Assembly: GCF_006715025.1 (NCBI RefSeq)
Contig: NZ_VFMK01000001.1
Location: 1,054,001 to 1,118,000, forward strand
DNA from: Serratia fonticola
GTDB taxonomy: Bacteria; Pseudomonadota; Gammaproteobacteria; Enterobacterales; Enterobacteriaceae
Reading direction: 5' to 3'
DNA length: 64,000 bases
The notes under the pieces were generated by a model. That model had not been told where the DNA came from and searched no databases. It saw only the letters and a program-made list of their open reading frames with translations. Positions 1 through 9,230 of the stretch are shown here, in pieces; the first letter of the stretch is position 1, and each line of letters begins with the position of its first letter. The position numbers and the translations under genes were made by a program.

Positions 1-337
1 CCCAATGGCTGGGGGCAGGAGACTCACTCAGCGCGATGATATAGCCCTGAGGCAAGAGATTTTGCAGGGCTTCACGTGCCAACAGCTGTTGTTCTGGAGA
101 ATCCAGGCGGATCACCAGGCCGTCGGCTTCCGGAGTAATACTCTTGATGTGAATACCGCGTTCATCCAGGCGCTGGTAGACATAAAAACCATCCGGCAAC
201 GAAAGCCCTTGCTGGGCTACGTGAATACGCAGCTCGCTCTCCGTACGAGCGACATAGGGCACCAGCACGGCGGCCATTGCCAACAGTGCCAGTGTGAATA
301 TCATCGCGAAGTGCCAGCGTGGGCGTTGGGATGTCAC
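1..337 (-). CDS. mzrA: MzrA, modulator of EnvZ/OmpR (partial, runs off window start)
   Basis: MzrA is an inner-membrane protein that binds the sensor kinase EnvZ and alters EnvZ/OmpR signalling. The reading frame begins with GTG at 337, whose last bases overlap the yqjA stop (GTGA, 4 bp), so the two genes are translationally coupled. About 112 codons are visible with no stop. One N-terminal membrane segment (about residues 11-30) precedes a periplasmic part containing LPDGFYVYQRLDERG and ITPEADGL, close to the E. coli protein as I remember it (about 127 residues). It follows yqjA as in E. coli. The GTG start rests on the overlap; an internal ATG at codon 12 would cut into the membrane segment. 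Confidence 0.85.
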   Translation of the reverse strand, partial: MTSQRPRWHFAMIFTLALLAMAAVLVPYVARTESELRIHVAQQGLSLPDGFYVYQRLDERGIHIKSITPEADGLVIRLDSPEQQLLAREALQNLLPQGYIIALSESPAPSHW

Positions 338-1008
338 GCCCCTTTCCCCTGACCGCCGGAACGCTTTTTGCGCCACAGCACCACCAGAGAACCGACCAGT
401 CCAACAACCAGCAAAACCAGCGGCAGCATCATCAAGCCGAACATCAACTGGTCTTCATATTTGCGAAACATCGGGGTTTTCCCCAAGGCAAAACCGACCG
501 AGACCAGAATCAATACCCACAACAGCCCACTCATCCAGTTGAAGAATTGGAAACGGGCATTATTCAGACCAGACAAACCGGCAATGGTGGGCAACAGCGT
601 ACGGACGAAAGCCAGAAAGCGCCCGACCAACAGGGCTGAAAGACCATGGCGATGGAACAGATTATGGGCGCGCTGATGATAATGTGCAGGTAGGTGGGAC
701 AGCCAGCTTTGCACCGTTCGCGTATTGCCTAACCATCGGCCTTGTATATAGCTGACCCAGCAGCCCAGACTGGCTGCCGTCGTCAGGATCAGTATGGTGA
801 CAGGGAAATTCATGGTGCCTTTGGCGACCAGCACACCGACCAGGATCAACAGGCTGTCACCCGGCAGAAAGGCGGCAGGCAGCAGGCCGTTTTCCAGAAA
901 TAAAATCATAAACAGCAAGACATACAGCGTCCAGACCAGCGAAGGGTTAGCCAGCGTTTCGAAGTCTTGCTGCCATAAGGCATCCAACAGTTGCTTAATG
1001 ATATCCAT
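334..1008 (-). CDS. yqjA: DedA-family inner-membrane protein YqjA
   Basis: DedA proteins are polytopic inner-membrane proteins, probably proton-dependent lipid or undecaprenyl-phosphate carriers. In E. coli YqjA supports growth at alkaline pH and drug tolerance together with YghB. The 224-residue product matches the family length and shows the typical N-terminal run LFMILFLENGLLPAAFLPGD, the basic motif VGRFLAFVRTLLP and G-x3-N near residue 150, then a C-terminal membrane segment followed by a basic tail. It lies upstream of mzrA with a 4-bp overlap and downstream of the exu genes, the E. coli order. The assignment is firm; the transported substrate is not. Confidence 0.93.
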   Translation of the reverse strand: MDIIKQLLDALWQQDFETLANPSLVWTLYVLLFMILFLENGLLPAAFLPGDSLLILVGVLVAKGTMNFPVTILILTTAASLGCWVSYIQGRWLGNTRTVQSWLSHLPAHYHQRAHNLFHRHGLSALLVGRFLAFVRTLLPTIAGLSGLNNARFQFFNWMSGLLWVLILVSVGFALGKTPMFRKYEDQLMFGLMMLPLVLLVVGLVGSLVVLWRKKRSGGQGKGA

Positions 1009-1147
1009 CCGGTGTTCCTAAAAACGTCATTGTTTGTTTTCATTCAGCGCCAAAGCGGCGGTAAGCAGAAAGCTCGGAGAGCCCAGGCAGCTGAAGATGA
1101 TAAAAACGGTGTAGATTGATTCGTTAATTCTAATGGGGCGACACCGG

Positions 1148-1597
1148 TCATGAGTGATACGTCAGCGAGCCTCGGTAAAGTATGTTGCTGTCTTTCCACC
1201 CTCCCACTCGGCTTTGTTGCGGTGAGGATTGCAGCACCCAGTTGACCTGTTGAAGCCGATTGGGGGCCAGGGCTGCTGATAACCATTGAGGCCGCAGGCG
1301 GTAACCCAGATCCGTCGCTAAAGTATAGGTCGGAACCAACTGGGAAGGTGCGAGCAACGAGCTGGGGCAGGTGTGTATCCGCGGCAAGAGGTGTGGCCGT
1401 TTGCCAGCGGGTTTGCGTTGGAGCTCATTGGCGGGGCGGTAAACACGATCGTAAGAGGAGATTTCGGGCTCATCGGGAGATAAATGAGCGCTTAACGCGT
1501 TGGGGATCGCAGCCGTTTGTACTGCATAGCGCTGTTGGCCGGAGACCGAAGCGGTCCAGCAAAAAAGAGCAATAAGCATGGCAAACAACCAGCGCAT
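1148..1597 (-). CDS. Predicted secreted protein of unknown function
   Basis: I do not recognise this 149-residue protein. It begins with a convincing Sec signal peptide: MRW, a hydrophobic core (LFAMLIALFCW) and a likely cleavage after SVSG near residue 20. The mature part has no cysteines, is rich in Pro, Gln and Ser, and has repeated tyrosine-containing stretches (YDRVYRP, TYTLATDLGYRL), suggesting a small periplasmic or envelope protein. It fills the space between yqjA and exuR, where the E. coli block has no such gene that I recall. No clear partner gene is coupled to it. The signal peptide and codon pattern favour a real gene over a chance frame. Confidence 0.6.
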   Translation of the reverse strand: MRWLFAMLIALFCWTASVSGQQRYAVQTAAIPNALSAHLSPDEPEISSYDRVYRPANELQRKPAGKRPHLLPRIHTCPSSLLAPSQLVPTYTLATDLGYRLRPQWLSAALAPNRLQQVNWVLQSSPQQSRVGGWKDSNILYRGSLTYHS

Positions 1598-1785
1598 GTA
1601 TTCGCGTTCCGCCCCCGAAGCCAGTAGGTAAAAAAGTGGTCTAACTTTACCAAAATAGCATGATGGGCAACAGGGAAATCTGCGCCACCCGCGGTGAAAT
1701 CTTACGCAATAGGTGGCTGCATTGGGAACGATTCAGCTGTTTTTACAATACCTGACATTTGACGACGTTTTTTGACGGCAAAACG

Positions 1786-2562
1786 CTATTTAATGCTGCT
1801 AGCCACGTTGTCCAGATGGATCACCGGGTTCTCTGCAAACAGATAGCGATCGGCGTTGTATTCGAAGTCGTCGGTGGTGGCGTTGAACAGCATCTGCTTG
1901 GTGTTTTCCAGATGCTGCCACATAGCCAGTTTGGCCCCGTGAGGATCCTTGCGCATCAGCGCCTTGAGGATCTCATCATGATCGTCACACCAGCTGGCGA
2001 TGGAACGCTCGTCAATGTGTTCGTGCAGTTTGATCCAGTAAGGATTATTGACGCGCTGAACCCACATTTTCTCCACGATCGTCGCCATGGCGGTGTTCTG
2101 GGTTGCCAGCGCCACCTGAACATGGAATTTGAGATCCCATTGTGAATCACGGAAACGGTCTTCTTTGCGAGCCTGCTCCTGGATCTCCATCAGGTGGACA
2201 ATATCCTGCTTGGTCACCTGCGTCGCGGCGAATTCCGCGATATTGCTTTCGATCAGCTGACGCGCCTGCAGCAGTTCAAAAGGCCCGGCAGTGGCGAATT
2301 CAATGCTGTCGCCCGGTATCACCAGATTTTTCTGCTGGTTGGAGATGACATGGATCCCAGAGCCTTTGCGCACCTCTACGTAGCCTTCAACCTCCAGCAT
2401 GATAATCGCCTCACGCACCACGGTGCGGCTGACGTTCATCTCTTCTGCGATATAACGCTCGGCTGGCAGCTTATCCCCAACGGGATAAACTCCCCCCTCA
2501 ATGCGCCGTTTCAGTTCGGCAGCCAATTGCTGATAAAGGCGTCTGGTTTCGGTGAATTCCAT
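1786..2562 (-). CDS. exuR: ExuR, GntR-family repressor of hexuronate genes
   Basis: ExuR represses the uptake and early catabolism of galacturonate and glucuronate; hexuronate intermediates relieve repression. The 258-residue product has the GntR winged helix at the N terminus (about 8-75, with DKLPAERYIAEEMNVSR and VREAIIMLEVEGYVEVRKGSG) and a FadR/FCD-type all-helical effector domain after it, including the His and Asp residues that normally bind a metal (RHNPYW-like and HDEILKAL regions). It lies just downstream of exuT on the same strand, as in E. coli, so repressor and transporter are probably controlled together with the divergent uxaCA. Confidence 0.95.
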   Translation of the reverse strand: MEFTETRRLYQQLAAELKRRIEGGVYPVGDKLPAERYIAEEMNVSRTVVREAIIMLEVEGYVEVRKGSGIHVISNQQKNLVIPGDSIEFATAGPFELLQARQLIESNIAEFAATQVTKQDIVHLMEIQEQARKEDRFRDSQWDLKFHVQVALATQNTAMATIVEKMWVQRVNNPYWIKLHEHIDERSIASWCDDHDEILKALMRKDPHGAKLAMWQHLENTKQMLFNATTDDFEYNADRYLFAENPVIHLDNVASSIK

Positions 2563-2680
2563 CGTGAATACTCTGTGGTCGGTGGACGTAATGCCATCCG
2601 ACCTGTTATACCACTTATCGGCCGCAGCTGCCAGTCAGTCAGGCAGAGAAAGCCCGGCACAAAGGCCGGGCGACAGGGGA

Positions 2681-4033
2681 TCAACTGCTGGCTTGCGCCG
2701 TGCGTAATCGTTCCTGTTCCAGCTCTGCCACCGGGCGGTTTTGCAATACGGTCCAGATCACGATTGCGGCCAGGATATCGAACACCGACAAGGCGGCAAA
2801 CAGCGGGCTGAACCCCATGGTGTCGGCCAATGCGCCAACTACCAGGGCGAACATGGTACTTGCCGTCCAGGCAGCCATACCGGTCAAACCATTGGCGGTT
2901 GCCACTTCGTTACGACCAAATACGTCTGAAGACAGCGTAATCAAGGCGCCGGACAGCGCCTGATGGGCGAACCCACCGACACACAGCAGAGCAATGGCAA
3001 CATAAGGGCTGGTGAACAGGCCGATCATGCCTGGACCAATCATCAATACTGCGCCCAGGGTCACCACCAGCTTACGCGAAACAATCAGGCTGACGTTAAA
3101 GTGTTTCTGGAAGAAGGGGGGCAGATAGCCACCCAGGATGCAGCCAAGATCGGCAAACAACATGGGCATCCAGGCGAACATGGCAATTTCTTTCAGGTTA
3201 AAACCATACGCCTTGAACATGAACAGTGGGATCCAGGCGTTGAACGTGCCCCAGGCAGGCTCCGCCAGGAAACGTGGTAGCGCGATACCCCAGAACTGGC
3301 GGTTACGCAGAATTTGCCAGGCAGACATCTTTTTGCCATTGCTCGTCTGGTGCTGCGCCTCTTGGCCATCAAGAATGTAACTGCGCTCCTCTGTACTGAG
3401 TTTCTTCTGGTCTTTCGGGTGTTTATAAAAGATCAGCCAGCAGATGGCCCAGATCAGGCTCAGAACGCCGGTGATGATAAACGCCATTTCCCAGCTGTGC
3501 GCCACGATAGCCCACACGACCAGAGGCGGAGCGAGCATGGCACCAATAGAGGAGCCGACGTTAAAGTAACCCACGGCAATCGAACGCTCTTTCGCCGGGA
3601 ACCATTCGCTGCTGGCCTTCAAGCCCGCAGGGATCATCGCGGCTTCGGCCATACCGACTGCCCCACGTGCCATGGCCAGACCGGCCCAGCTATTAGCCAG
3701 TGCGGTTCCCATACAGAATACAGCCCACAGGATGGCGAACATGGCATAGCCGATTTTGGTGCCGAGCACGTCGAGGACATAGCCTGCGACAGGTTGCATC
3801 AGGGTATAACAGGCTGAATAGGCGGCAACAATATAAGAATATTGCTGTGTGGTAATGCCCAGCGAGCCTTCCAGCGTAGGTGCTGCGACAGACATCGCAT
3901 TGCGGGTGAGATAACCCAGTATGGTGCCCACGGTCACCAGGCCGATCATATACCAGCGTAACCCTTTAATTTTACGCATCTCAACGCTCTCCCAGTCTTG
4001 AATTTCTGCCACTGATGGGCCCGTGGCGGTCAT
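2681..4033 (-). CDS. exuT: ExuT, hexuronate:H+ symporter (MFS)
   Basis: ExuT imports galacturonate and glucuronate across the inner membrane. The protein is an MFS anion:cation symporter family member with 12 predicted helices and family stretches such as QPVAGYVLDVLGTKIGYA, PAGLKASSEWFPAKERSIA and PRFLAEPAWGTFNAWIPLF. The first ATG (4033) has an AAAGGGA ribosome site; it adds 18 residues to the E. coli-style start at the ATG at 3979, which has its own GGGAG, so either start may be used. The gene is divergent from uxaC across a 340-bp control region and is followed by exuR. Identity to E. coli ExuT is high along the whole length. Confidence 0.96.
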   Translation of the reverse strand: MTATGPSVAEIQDWESVEMRKIKGLRWYMIGLVTVGTILGYLTRNAMSVAAPTLEGSLGITTQQYSYIVAAYSACYTLMQPVAGYVLDVLGTKIGYAMFAILWAVFCMGTALANSWAGLAMARGAVGMAEAAMIPAGLKASSEWFPAKERSIAVGYFNVGSSIGAMLAPPLVVWAIVAHSWEMAFIITGVLSLIWAICWLIFYKHPKDQKKLSTEERSYILDGQEAQHQTSNGKKMSAWQILRNRQFWGIALPRFLAEPAWGTFNAWIPLFMFKAYGFNLKEIAMFAWMPMLFADLGCILGGYLPPFFQKHFNVSLIVSRKLVVTLGAVLMIGPGMIGLFTSPYVAIALLCVGGFAHQALSGALITLSSDVFGRNEVATANGLTGMAAWTASTMFALVVGALADTMGFSPLFAALSVFDILAAIVIWTVLQNRPVAELEQERLRTAQASS

Positions 4034-4136
4034 GGTGGTGATTCCCTTTCATCATGCAGCCGGTATTCCGCTTACCGGCGCCGCCCCGTCCGTTGCCATA
4101 GTGCGCTGCTGAAACCAGTTAGGGTGGCGAGACAAT

Positions 4137-4154
4137 AACTTGTCATACAGATTT
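4137..4154. promoter_or_regulatory. Candidate ExuR/UxuR operator (exuT side)
   Basis: The 18 bases match the remembered AAATTGGTATACCAATTT palindrome of hexuronate repressors at 13 positions (AACTTGTCATACAGATTT). It lies in the divergent exuT-uxaC control region. The match is imperfect, so this is a candidate only. Confidence 0.4.
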
Positions 4155-4158
4155 AAAA

Positions 4159-4174
4159 GTTGAGTGACATCACA
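4159..4174. promoter_or_regulatory. Candidate CRP site in exuT-uxaC control region
   Basis: GTTGA-N6-TCACA fits the CRP pattern TGTGA-N6-TCACA with a perfect right half and 3 of 5 in the left. Hexuronate genes are known to be catabolite-controlled in enterobacteria, which fits the place between the divergent genes. Confidence 0.45.
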
Positions 4175-4306
4175 AAAGACATTATTTTTTTAGGTGATAA
4201 TGCCACGCATTATAGGTCACGACTTTGATGATGCTTCGGCCATAAATTGTGCTTTAACGCCGGGTAAAGGCATAAGCAAAGGTAAAATAGGGCTGGACAC
4301 TGCATT

Positions 4307-4324
4307 AAATTGGTGTGATAACTT
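4307..4324. promoter_or_regulatory. Candidate ExuR/UxuR operator (uxaC side)
   Basis: The left half AAATTGGT is identical to the remembered hexuronate-repressor half-site and 13 of 18 positions match overall. It lies 50 bp before the uxaC start, a usual place for repression. The rest of the 340-bp gap (4034-4373) is AT-rich promoter DNA without a gene. Confidence 0.4.
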
Positions 4325-4373
4325 TTTCGAGTTAACAGCACGGCTAGCCAGGAAATAAGGTGAGGAACCCGAT

Positions 4374-5786
4374 ATGGCCACGTTTTTGAGCGATGATTTT
4401 TTGTTGGACAGTGAATTCGCCCGCCGCCTTTATCACGATTACGCGGCGGATCAGCCTATTTTCGACTATCACTGCCATCTGCCGCCGCAGCAGATTGCCG
4501 AAAATACCCGCTTCCAGAATATGTACGATATTTGGCTGAAGGGTGATCACTATAAATGGCGTGCTATGCGCACTAATGGTGTTGCGGAGCGTTTGTGCAC
4601 CGGTGATGCCTCTGACCGCGAAAAATTCGATGCCTGGGCGGCGACGGTGCCGCATACCATCGGCAACCCGCTTTATCATTGGACACACCTGGAACTGCGC
4701 CGCCCGTTTGGGATTACCGGTAAACTCCTTTCCCCCGCGACGGCAGATGAAATCTGGCAGCGTGGCAATCAGTTACTGGCGCAAGAGTCTTTTAGCGCGC
4801 GCGGCATCATGCAGCAGATGAAGGTGAAAATGGTCGGTACCACCGACGATCCGATCGACGATCTGCGCCATCATAAAGCGATTGCAGCTGACGGCAGTTT
4901 CGACATTAAAGTGTTGCCCAGCTGGCGGCCAGATAAAGCCTTTAACATTGAAGCTCCAGGGTTCAATGATTATATGCAGAAGCTTGAAGCCGCTGCGGAT
5001 ACGTCAATTCGCCGCTTCAGCGATCTGCGAGACGCGCTGAAAAAACGCATGGATCACTTTGCTGCGCACGGTTGCAAGGTGTCCGATCACGCTTTGGATG
5101 TGGTGGTCTACGGTGAAGCAGACGAAGCCACACTGGACTCTATCCTGGCGCAACGGCTCAGCGGTAAACTGCCGACGCCACAGCAAGTGGCGCAGTTCAA
5201 GACGGCCGTTCTGCTGTTCCTGGGGGCTGAATATCAGCGTCGTGAATGGGTGCAGCAGTATCACATTGGCGCACTGCGTAATAACAACAGCTTGATGTTT
5301 AACCGCATCGGCCCGGATATCGGCTTCGATTCCATTAACGATAGGCCGTTGGCCGAACCGCTGTCACGCTTGCTGGACGCCCAGGCCAAACAGGGGGCGT
5401 TGCCCAAAACCATCCTTTACTGCCTTAACCCACGCGATAACGAAGTGATCGGCACCATGGTCGGTAACTTCCAGGGGGAAGGAACGCCGGGCAAGATGCA
5501 GTTTGGTTCTGGCTGGTGGTTTAACGATCAGAAAGATGGCATGCAACGCCAGATGACCCAATTGGCCCAGCTCGGGCTGCTTAGCCGTTTTGTCGGTATG
5601 CTGACCGATAGCCGTAGTTTCCTATCTTATACTCGGCATGAATACTTCCGCCGCATCCTTTGCCAGATGATTGGCCGTTGGGTGGAACAGGGGGAGGCAC
5701 CGGCAGACATCGCCTTGCTGGGTGAGATGGTAAAAAACATCTGTTTCGACAACGCTAAACACTATTTCGCAATCGAATTAGCGTAG
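4374..5786 (+). CDS. uxaC: UxaC, glucuronate/galacturonate isomerase
   Basis: UxaC isomerises D-glucuronate to D-fructuronate and D-galacturonate to D-tagaturonate, the first cytosolic step after ExuT. The 470-residue protein matches the family length. It starts MATFLSDDFLLDSEFARRLYH and keeps the amidohydrolase-fold metal motif DYHCH (His33 and His35), with FVGMLTDSRSFLSYTRHEYFR near the C terminus. The start at 4374 is preceded by AAGGTGAGG. The gene is 20 bp ahead of uxaA and surely in one operon with it, divergent from exuT. The later enzymes uxaB, kdgK and kdgA are not in this window. Confidence 0.97.
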   Translation: MATFLSDDFLLDSEFARRLYHDYAADQPIFDYHCHLPPQQIAENTRFQNMYDIWLKGDHYKWRAMRTNGVAERLCTGDASDREKFDAWAATVPHTIGNPLYHWTHLELRRPFGITGKLLSPATADEIWQRGNQLLAQESFSARGIMQQMKVKMVGTTDDPIDDLRHHKAIAADGSFDIKVLPSWRPDKAFNIEAPGFNDYMQKLEAAADTSIRRFSDLRDALKKRMDHFAAHGCKVSDHALDVVVYGEADEATLDSILAQRLSGKLPTPQQVAQFKTAVLLFLGAEYQRREWVQQYHIGALRNNNSLMFNRIGPDIGFDSINDRPLAEPLSRLLDAQAKQGALPKTILYCLNPRDNEVIGTMVGNFQGEGTPGKMQFGSGWWFNDQKDGMQRQMTQLAQLGLLSRFVGMLTDSRSFLSYTRHEYFRRILCQMIGRWVEQGEAPADIALLGEMVKNICFDNAKHYFAIELA

Positions 5787-5806
5787 TCACGGCTCAAGGT
5801 GGGTTT

Positions 5807-7297
5807 ATGCAAAGCATCATAAAGATCCATGCAAAAGATAATGTGGCGGTCGCGCTGTGTGATTTGGCCGCCGGTGAGATGCCTCAATGGGATGGCCAGA
5901 CGATCACGCTGGCGCAGGACGTGGCGCGAGGGCACAAGTTTGCGCTTGAGCCGATCGGTGTCGGTGATTCGATCGTCAAGTATGGTTTACCGATCGGCCA
6001 TGCGTTGGTGGCTATTGCACCGGGTGAGCATATTCATTCACAAAACGCTAAAACCAACCTGAGCGATCTCGATAGCTATCAATATCAACCGGATTTCCAA
6101 ACCCTACCGCCGCAAGCAGCCGATCGAGATGTGCAGATCTATCGGCGCAATAATGGTGAGGTCGGGATCCGTAACGAACTGTGGATCATCCCGACCGTCG
6201 GCTGTGTCAATGGCATTGCGCGCCAGATCCTGCAGCGCTTCGTGAAGGAAACCGAAGAGGCACCTGGAATTGATGGCGTGCATTTGTTCAGCCATCCCTT
6301 TGGCTGTTCTCAGCTCGGACAGGATCATGAGAATACGCGTACCATGTTGCAGAATATGGTGCGTCACCCGAATGCCGGGGCGGTGTTGGTCATTGGATTA
6401 GGGTGTGAAAACAATCAGGTGGAGGCTTTTCGCAGCACGTTGGGTGAATTTGACACGCAACGCGTGCGTTTTATGGTCTGCCAGCAGCAGGATGATGAAG
6501 TGGCCGCCGGGCTGGCACAGTTGCATGAGCTGTACCAGCTGATGCGTCACGATCGCCGCCAGCCAGGCAAACTGAGCGAACTGAAGTTTGGTCTGGAGTG
6601 TGGGGGATCGGACGGTTTATCGGGCATTACGGCCAACCCATTGTTGGGGTGTTTCTCGGATTATGTGATTACCAACGGGGGAACGACGGTACTGACCGAA
6701 GTGCCTGAAATGTTCGGCGCCGAACGGATCCTGATGAGCCGTTGCCGCGATGAAGCGACCTTTGAAAAAACCGTCGATATGGTTAACGATTTCAAACAGT
6801 ACTTTATTGCCCATCATCAACCCATTTACGAAAACCCTTCTCCAGGTAACAAAGCCGGGGGGATCACCACATTGGAAGAAAAATCCCTGGGATGTACCCA
6901 AAAAGCCGGGCAGAGCCAGGTAGTGGACGTTTTGAAATACGGCGAGCGTCTGCGCCAGCCTGGGCTGAACCTGCTGAGTGCGCCAGGCAACGATGCGGTT
7001 GCCACCAGTGCACTGGCCGGCGCGGGCTGCCATATGGTGTTGTTCAGCACCGGGCGAGGCACGCCTTATGGCGGCTTTGTGCCAACGGTGAAACTGGCCA
7101 CCAACTCGGAGCTGGCGGCTAAAAAGCCGCACTGGATTGATTTTGATGCGGGTCGCCTGATCCACGGTTTGCCAATGGCGGAGATGTTGACTCAGTTTGT
7201 CGATCTGATTGTGGAGATTGCGGATGGCAAACCGGCACGTAACGAAGTCAATGACTTCCGCGAGTTGGCCATTTTTAAGAGCGGGGTAACATTGTAA
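5807..7297 (+). CDS. uxaA: UxaA, altronate dehydratase
   Basis: UxaA dehydrates D-altronate to 2-keto-3-deoxygluconate using iron, in the galacturonate branch. The 496 residues contain the N-terminal SAF-like domain (about 1-95, ending near GLPIGHALVAIAPGEHIHSQN) and the large C-terminal lyase domain with conserved cysteines in GCSQLGQDHENT, GLGCENNQ, GLECGGSDGLSG and KSLGCTQKAG, which probably ligate the metal. It follows uxaC by 20 bp in a single operon; the UxaB reductase that supplies altronate must be encoded elsewhere. Identification is firm. Confidence 0.97.
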   Translation: MQSIIKIHAKDNVAVALCDLAAGEMPQWDGQTITLAQDVARGHKFALEPIGVGDSIVKYGLPIGHALVAIAPGEHIHSQNAKTNLSDLDSYQYQPDFQTLPPQAADRDVQIYRRNNGEVGIRNELWIIPTVGCVNGIARQILQRFVKETEEAPGIDGVHLFSHPFGCSQLGQDHENTRTMLQNMVRHPNAGAVLVIGLGCENNQVEAFRSTLGEFDTQRVRFMVCQQQDDEVAAGLAQLHELYQLMRHDRRQPGKLSELKFGLECGGSDGLSGITANPLLGCFSDYVITNGGTTVLTEVPEMFGAERILMSRCRDEATFEKTVDMVNDFKQYFIAHHQPIYENPSPGNKAGGITTLEEKSLGCTQKAGQSQVVDVLKYGERLRQPGLNLLSAPGNDAVATSALAGAGCHMVLFSTGRGTPYGGFVPTVKLATNSELAAKKPHWIDFDAGRLIHGLPMAEMLTQFVDLIVEIADGKPARNEVNDFRELAIFKSGVTL

Positions 7298-7371
7298 AGC
7301 CTGGTGGGCAGGAGTAGCATAAAACGGCGTTTCACTTCTGCGCCTTTCTATTTTCGCCCCAGGATCCTCGA

Positions 7372-7941
7372 ATGACGTTTTATTGGTTTGCGCAGGCCGT
7401 TGGCGTGCTGGCTTTTTTGGTGGGTATCACCAGCTTCTTCAACCGTGATGACCGGCGTTTTAAACTGCAGCTGTCGGGTTACAGCCTGATTATCGGTATC
7501 CATTTCCTGATGATGGGGGCTACTGCTGCAGGGAGTAGCGCGCTGCTAAGCGCTTGCCGCAACCTGATCTCCATGCGAACGCGAAGCCTGTGGGTGATGT
7601 GCATCTTCATCACCCTCACGCTTATCATTGGTTTATCTCATTTCAACTATTGGATCGAGCTGTTGCCTATCTTTGGCACCTCCATCAGTACCTGGGCGCT
7701 ATTCCGTACCCGTGGTTTGACCACCCGCTGTGTGATGTGGTGTTCAACGGCCTGTTGGGTTACGCACAATATCTGGTTAGGTTCGATAGGTGGGGCACTG
7801 ATTGAAGGCAGTTTCCTGCTGATGAACGGCTTCAACATTCTTCGCTTCCGCCGCTTGCAGTTACGTGGTGTCGACCCTTTTGCAGTCGAAAAAAAGATGC
7901 CGGTTGGACAACCTCAGCCGGTTAATCAGAAGAATGCATGA
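7372..7941 (+). CDS. ygjV: YgjV-family inner-membrane protein
   Basis: This 189-residue protein belongs to the Imp-YgjV family of bacterial inner-membrane proteins with unknown function. Five to six hydrophobic segments fill residues 1-155 (for example FAQAVGVLAFLVGITSFFNR and LSGYSLIIGIHFLMMGA), followed by a hydrophilic tail rich in Lys and Gln. It sits between uxaA and sstT as in E. coli, on the uxaCA strand and 74 bp after uxaA, so it may be co-transcribed with it. Nothing in the sequence reveals a substrate. Confidence 0.88.
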   Translation: MTFYWFAQAVGVLAFLVGITSFFNRDDRRFKLQLSGYSLIIGIHFLMMGATAAGSSALLSACRNLISMRTRSLWVMCIFITLTLIIGLSHFNYWIELLPIFGTSISTWALFRTRGLTTRCVMWCSTACWVTHNIWLGSIGGALIEGSFLLMNGFNILRFRRLQLRGVDPFAVEKKMPVGQPQPVNQKNA

Positions 7942-7960
7942 TAAGAGTTGGCGCAGGGGA

Positions 7961-7983
7961 TCCCTCTCCCTAAGGGAGAGGGA
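7961..7983. terminator. Perfect 10-bp hairpin between convergent ygjV and sstT
   Basis: TCCCTCTCCC and GGGAGAGGGA pair perfectly round a TAA loop. There is no T-run, so this is either a weak bidirectional terminator or a short repeat element used as an mRNA 3' stabiliser. Confidence 0.5.
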
Positions 7984-7994
7984 ATCTGTAGCGC

Positions 7995-9230
7995 TTAGCG
8001 TACCTTCAGTGGATCTTCGTCGGCCAGGCGTTGGTCTTCTGCCTGGCAGGCTGCGGCGGTAAACAGCACGTCGGTGGAGGAGTTCAGCGCGGTTTCTGCC
8101 GAGTCCTGCAGGACACCAATGATAAAACCAACGGCGACCACCTGCATGGCGATGTCATTTGGAATGCCGAACATATTGCAGGCCAGTGGGATCAGCAGCA
8201 GTGATCCCCCGGCGACGCCAGAGGCACCGCAGGCACAGACGGCGGCGACCAGGCTCAGCAGTAGTGCCGTCGGCACGTCAACCGGAACGCCCAGCGTATG
8301 CACGGCCGCCAGCGTAAGCACGGTGATGGTGATTGCGGCACCGGCCATGTTGATGGTGGCGCCCAGCGGAATAGAAACCGAGTAGGTATCTTCGTTCAGG
8401 TTAAGTTTTCTGCTCAGTTCCATATTCACCGGAATGTTGGCTGCGGAGCTGCGGGTAAAGAAGGCGGTAACGCCACTCTCACGCAGGCAGGTCAACACCA
8501 GTGGATAAGGATTGCGGCGGATTTTCCAGTAAACGATCAACGGGTTTAGCACCAGTGCCACCAGCAACATACAACCGATCAGCACCATCAGCAGTTGCGC
8601 ATAGCCCCACAGCACATTGAAGCCTGTTTCGGCCAGCGTAGAAGCCACCAGACCAAAGATCCCCAAGGGGGCGCAGCGGATCACTGCGCGTACCACCATA
8701 GTCACCGCATGTGACATGTCGGCGATCAAGGATTTTGTGGTGTCAGAGGCATGGCGCAGTGCCAGCCCCAGGCCGATAGCCCAAGCCAGGATACCAATGT
8801 AGTTGGCGTTGATCAGTGCGTTGAACGGGTTGGCGACCACGCTCAGCAGCAACCCTTTCAACACTTCAACGATGCCTCCCGGCGGATTGATATCGGTATT
8901 ACCCACCACCAGTACCAGGTTTGACGGGAAAACGAAACTGACCAGCACGGCGGTTAAGGCTGCCGCAAAGGTGCCTAACAGATACAGGAACAGGATAGGG
9001 CGAATATTGGTCTTCTGGCCCTGCTTATGATTGGCAATCGAGGCCATCACCAACAACAGAACCAGCAGAGGTGCCACGGCTTTCAATGCGCCGACAAACA
9101 GCGTACCGAGCAGGCCCACTGCGGCGGCAGCGGATGGCGAAACCAGCGCCACCAGGATGCCCGCCACCAGGCCGATCATTATTTGTTTAACCAGGCTGCC
9201 CTGAGAGATTCGTAATAATAGTTTATTCAT
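7995..9230 (-). CDS. sstT: SstT, Na+/serine-threonine symporter
   Basis: SstT imports serine and threonine with sodium across the inner membrane and belongs to the DAACS (glutamate transporter) fold. The 411 residues include the re-entrant-loop serine motif FFTRSSAANIPVNMELSRK and the helix with the MNMA-type motif (TINMAGAAITI), both hallmarks of the fold. It is convergent with ygjV and follows alx on the same strand, with its own promoter likely in the 277-bp gap (9231-9507). The order matches E. coli. Length and sequence agree with the family; no defect is seen. Confidence 0.96.
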   Translation of the reverse strand: MNKLLLRISQGSLVKQIMIGLVAGILVALVSPSAAAAVGLLGTLFVGALKAVAPLLVLLLVMASIANHKQGQKTNIRPILFLYLLGTFAAALTAVLVSFVFPSNLVLVVGNTDINPPGGIVEVLKGLLLSVVANPFNALINANYIGILAWAIGLGLALRHASDTTKSLIADMSHAVTMVVRAVIRCAPLGIFGLVASTLAETGFNVLWGYAQLLMVLIGCMLLVALVLNPLIVYWKIRRNPYPLVLTCLRESGVTAFFTRSSAANIPVNMELSRKLNLNEDTYSVSIPLGATINMAGAAITITVLTLAAVHTLGVPVDVPTALLLSLVAAVCACGASGVAGGSLLLIPLACNMFGIPNDIAMQVVAVGFIIGVLQDSAETALNSSTDVLFTAAACQAEDQRLADEDPLKVR

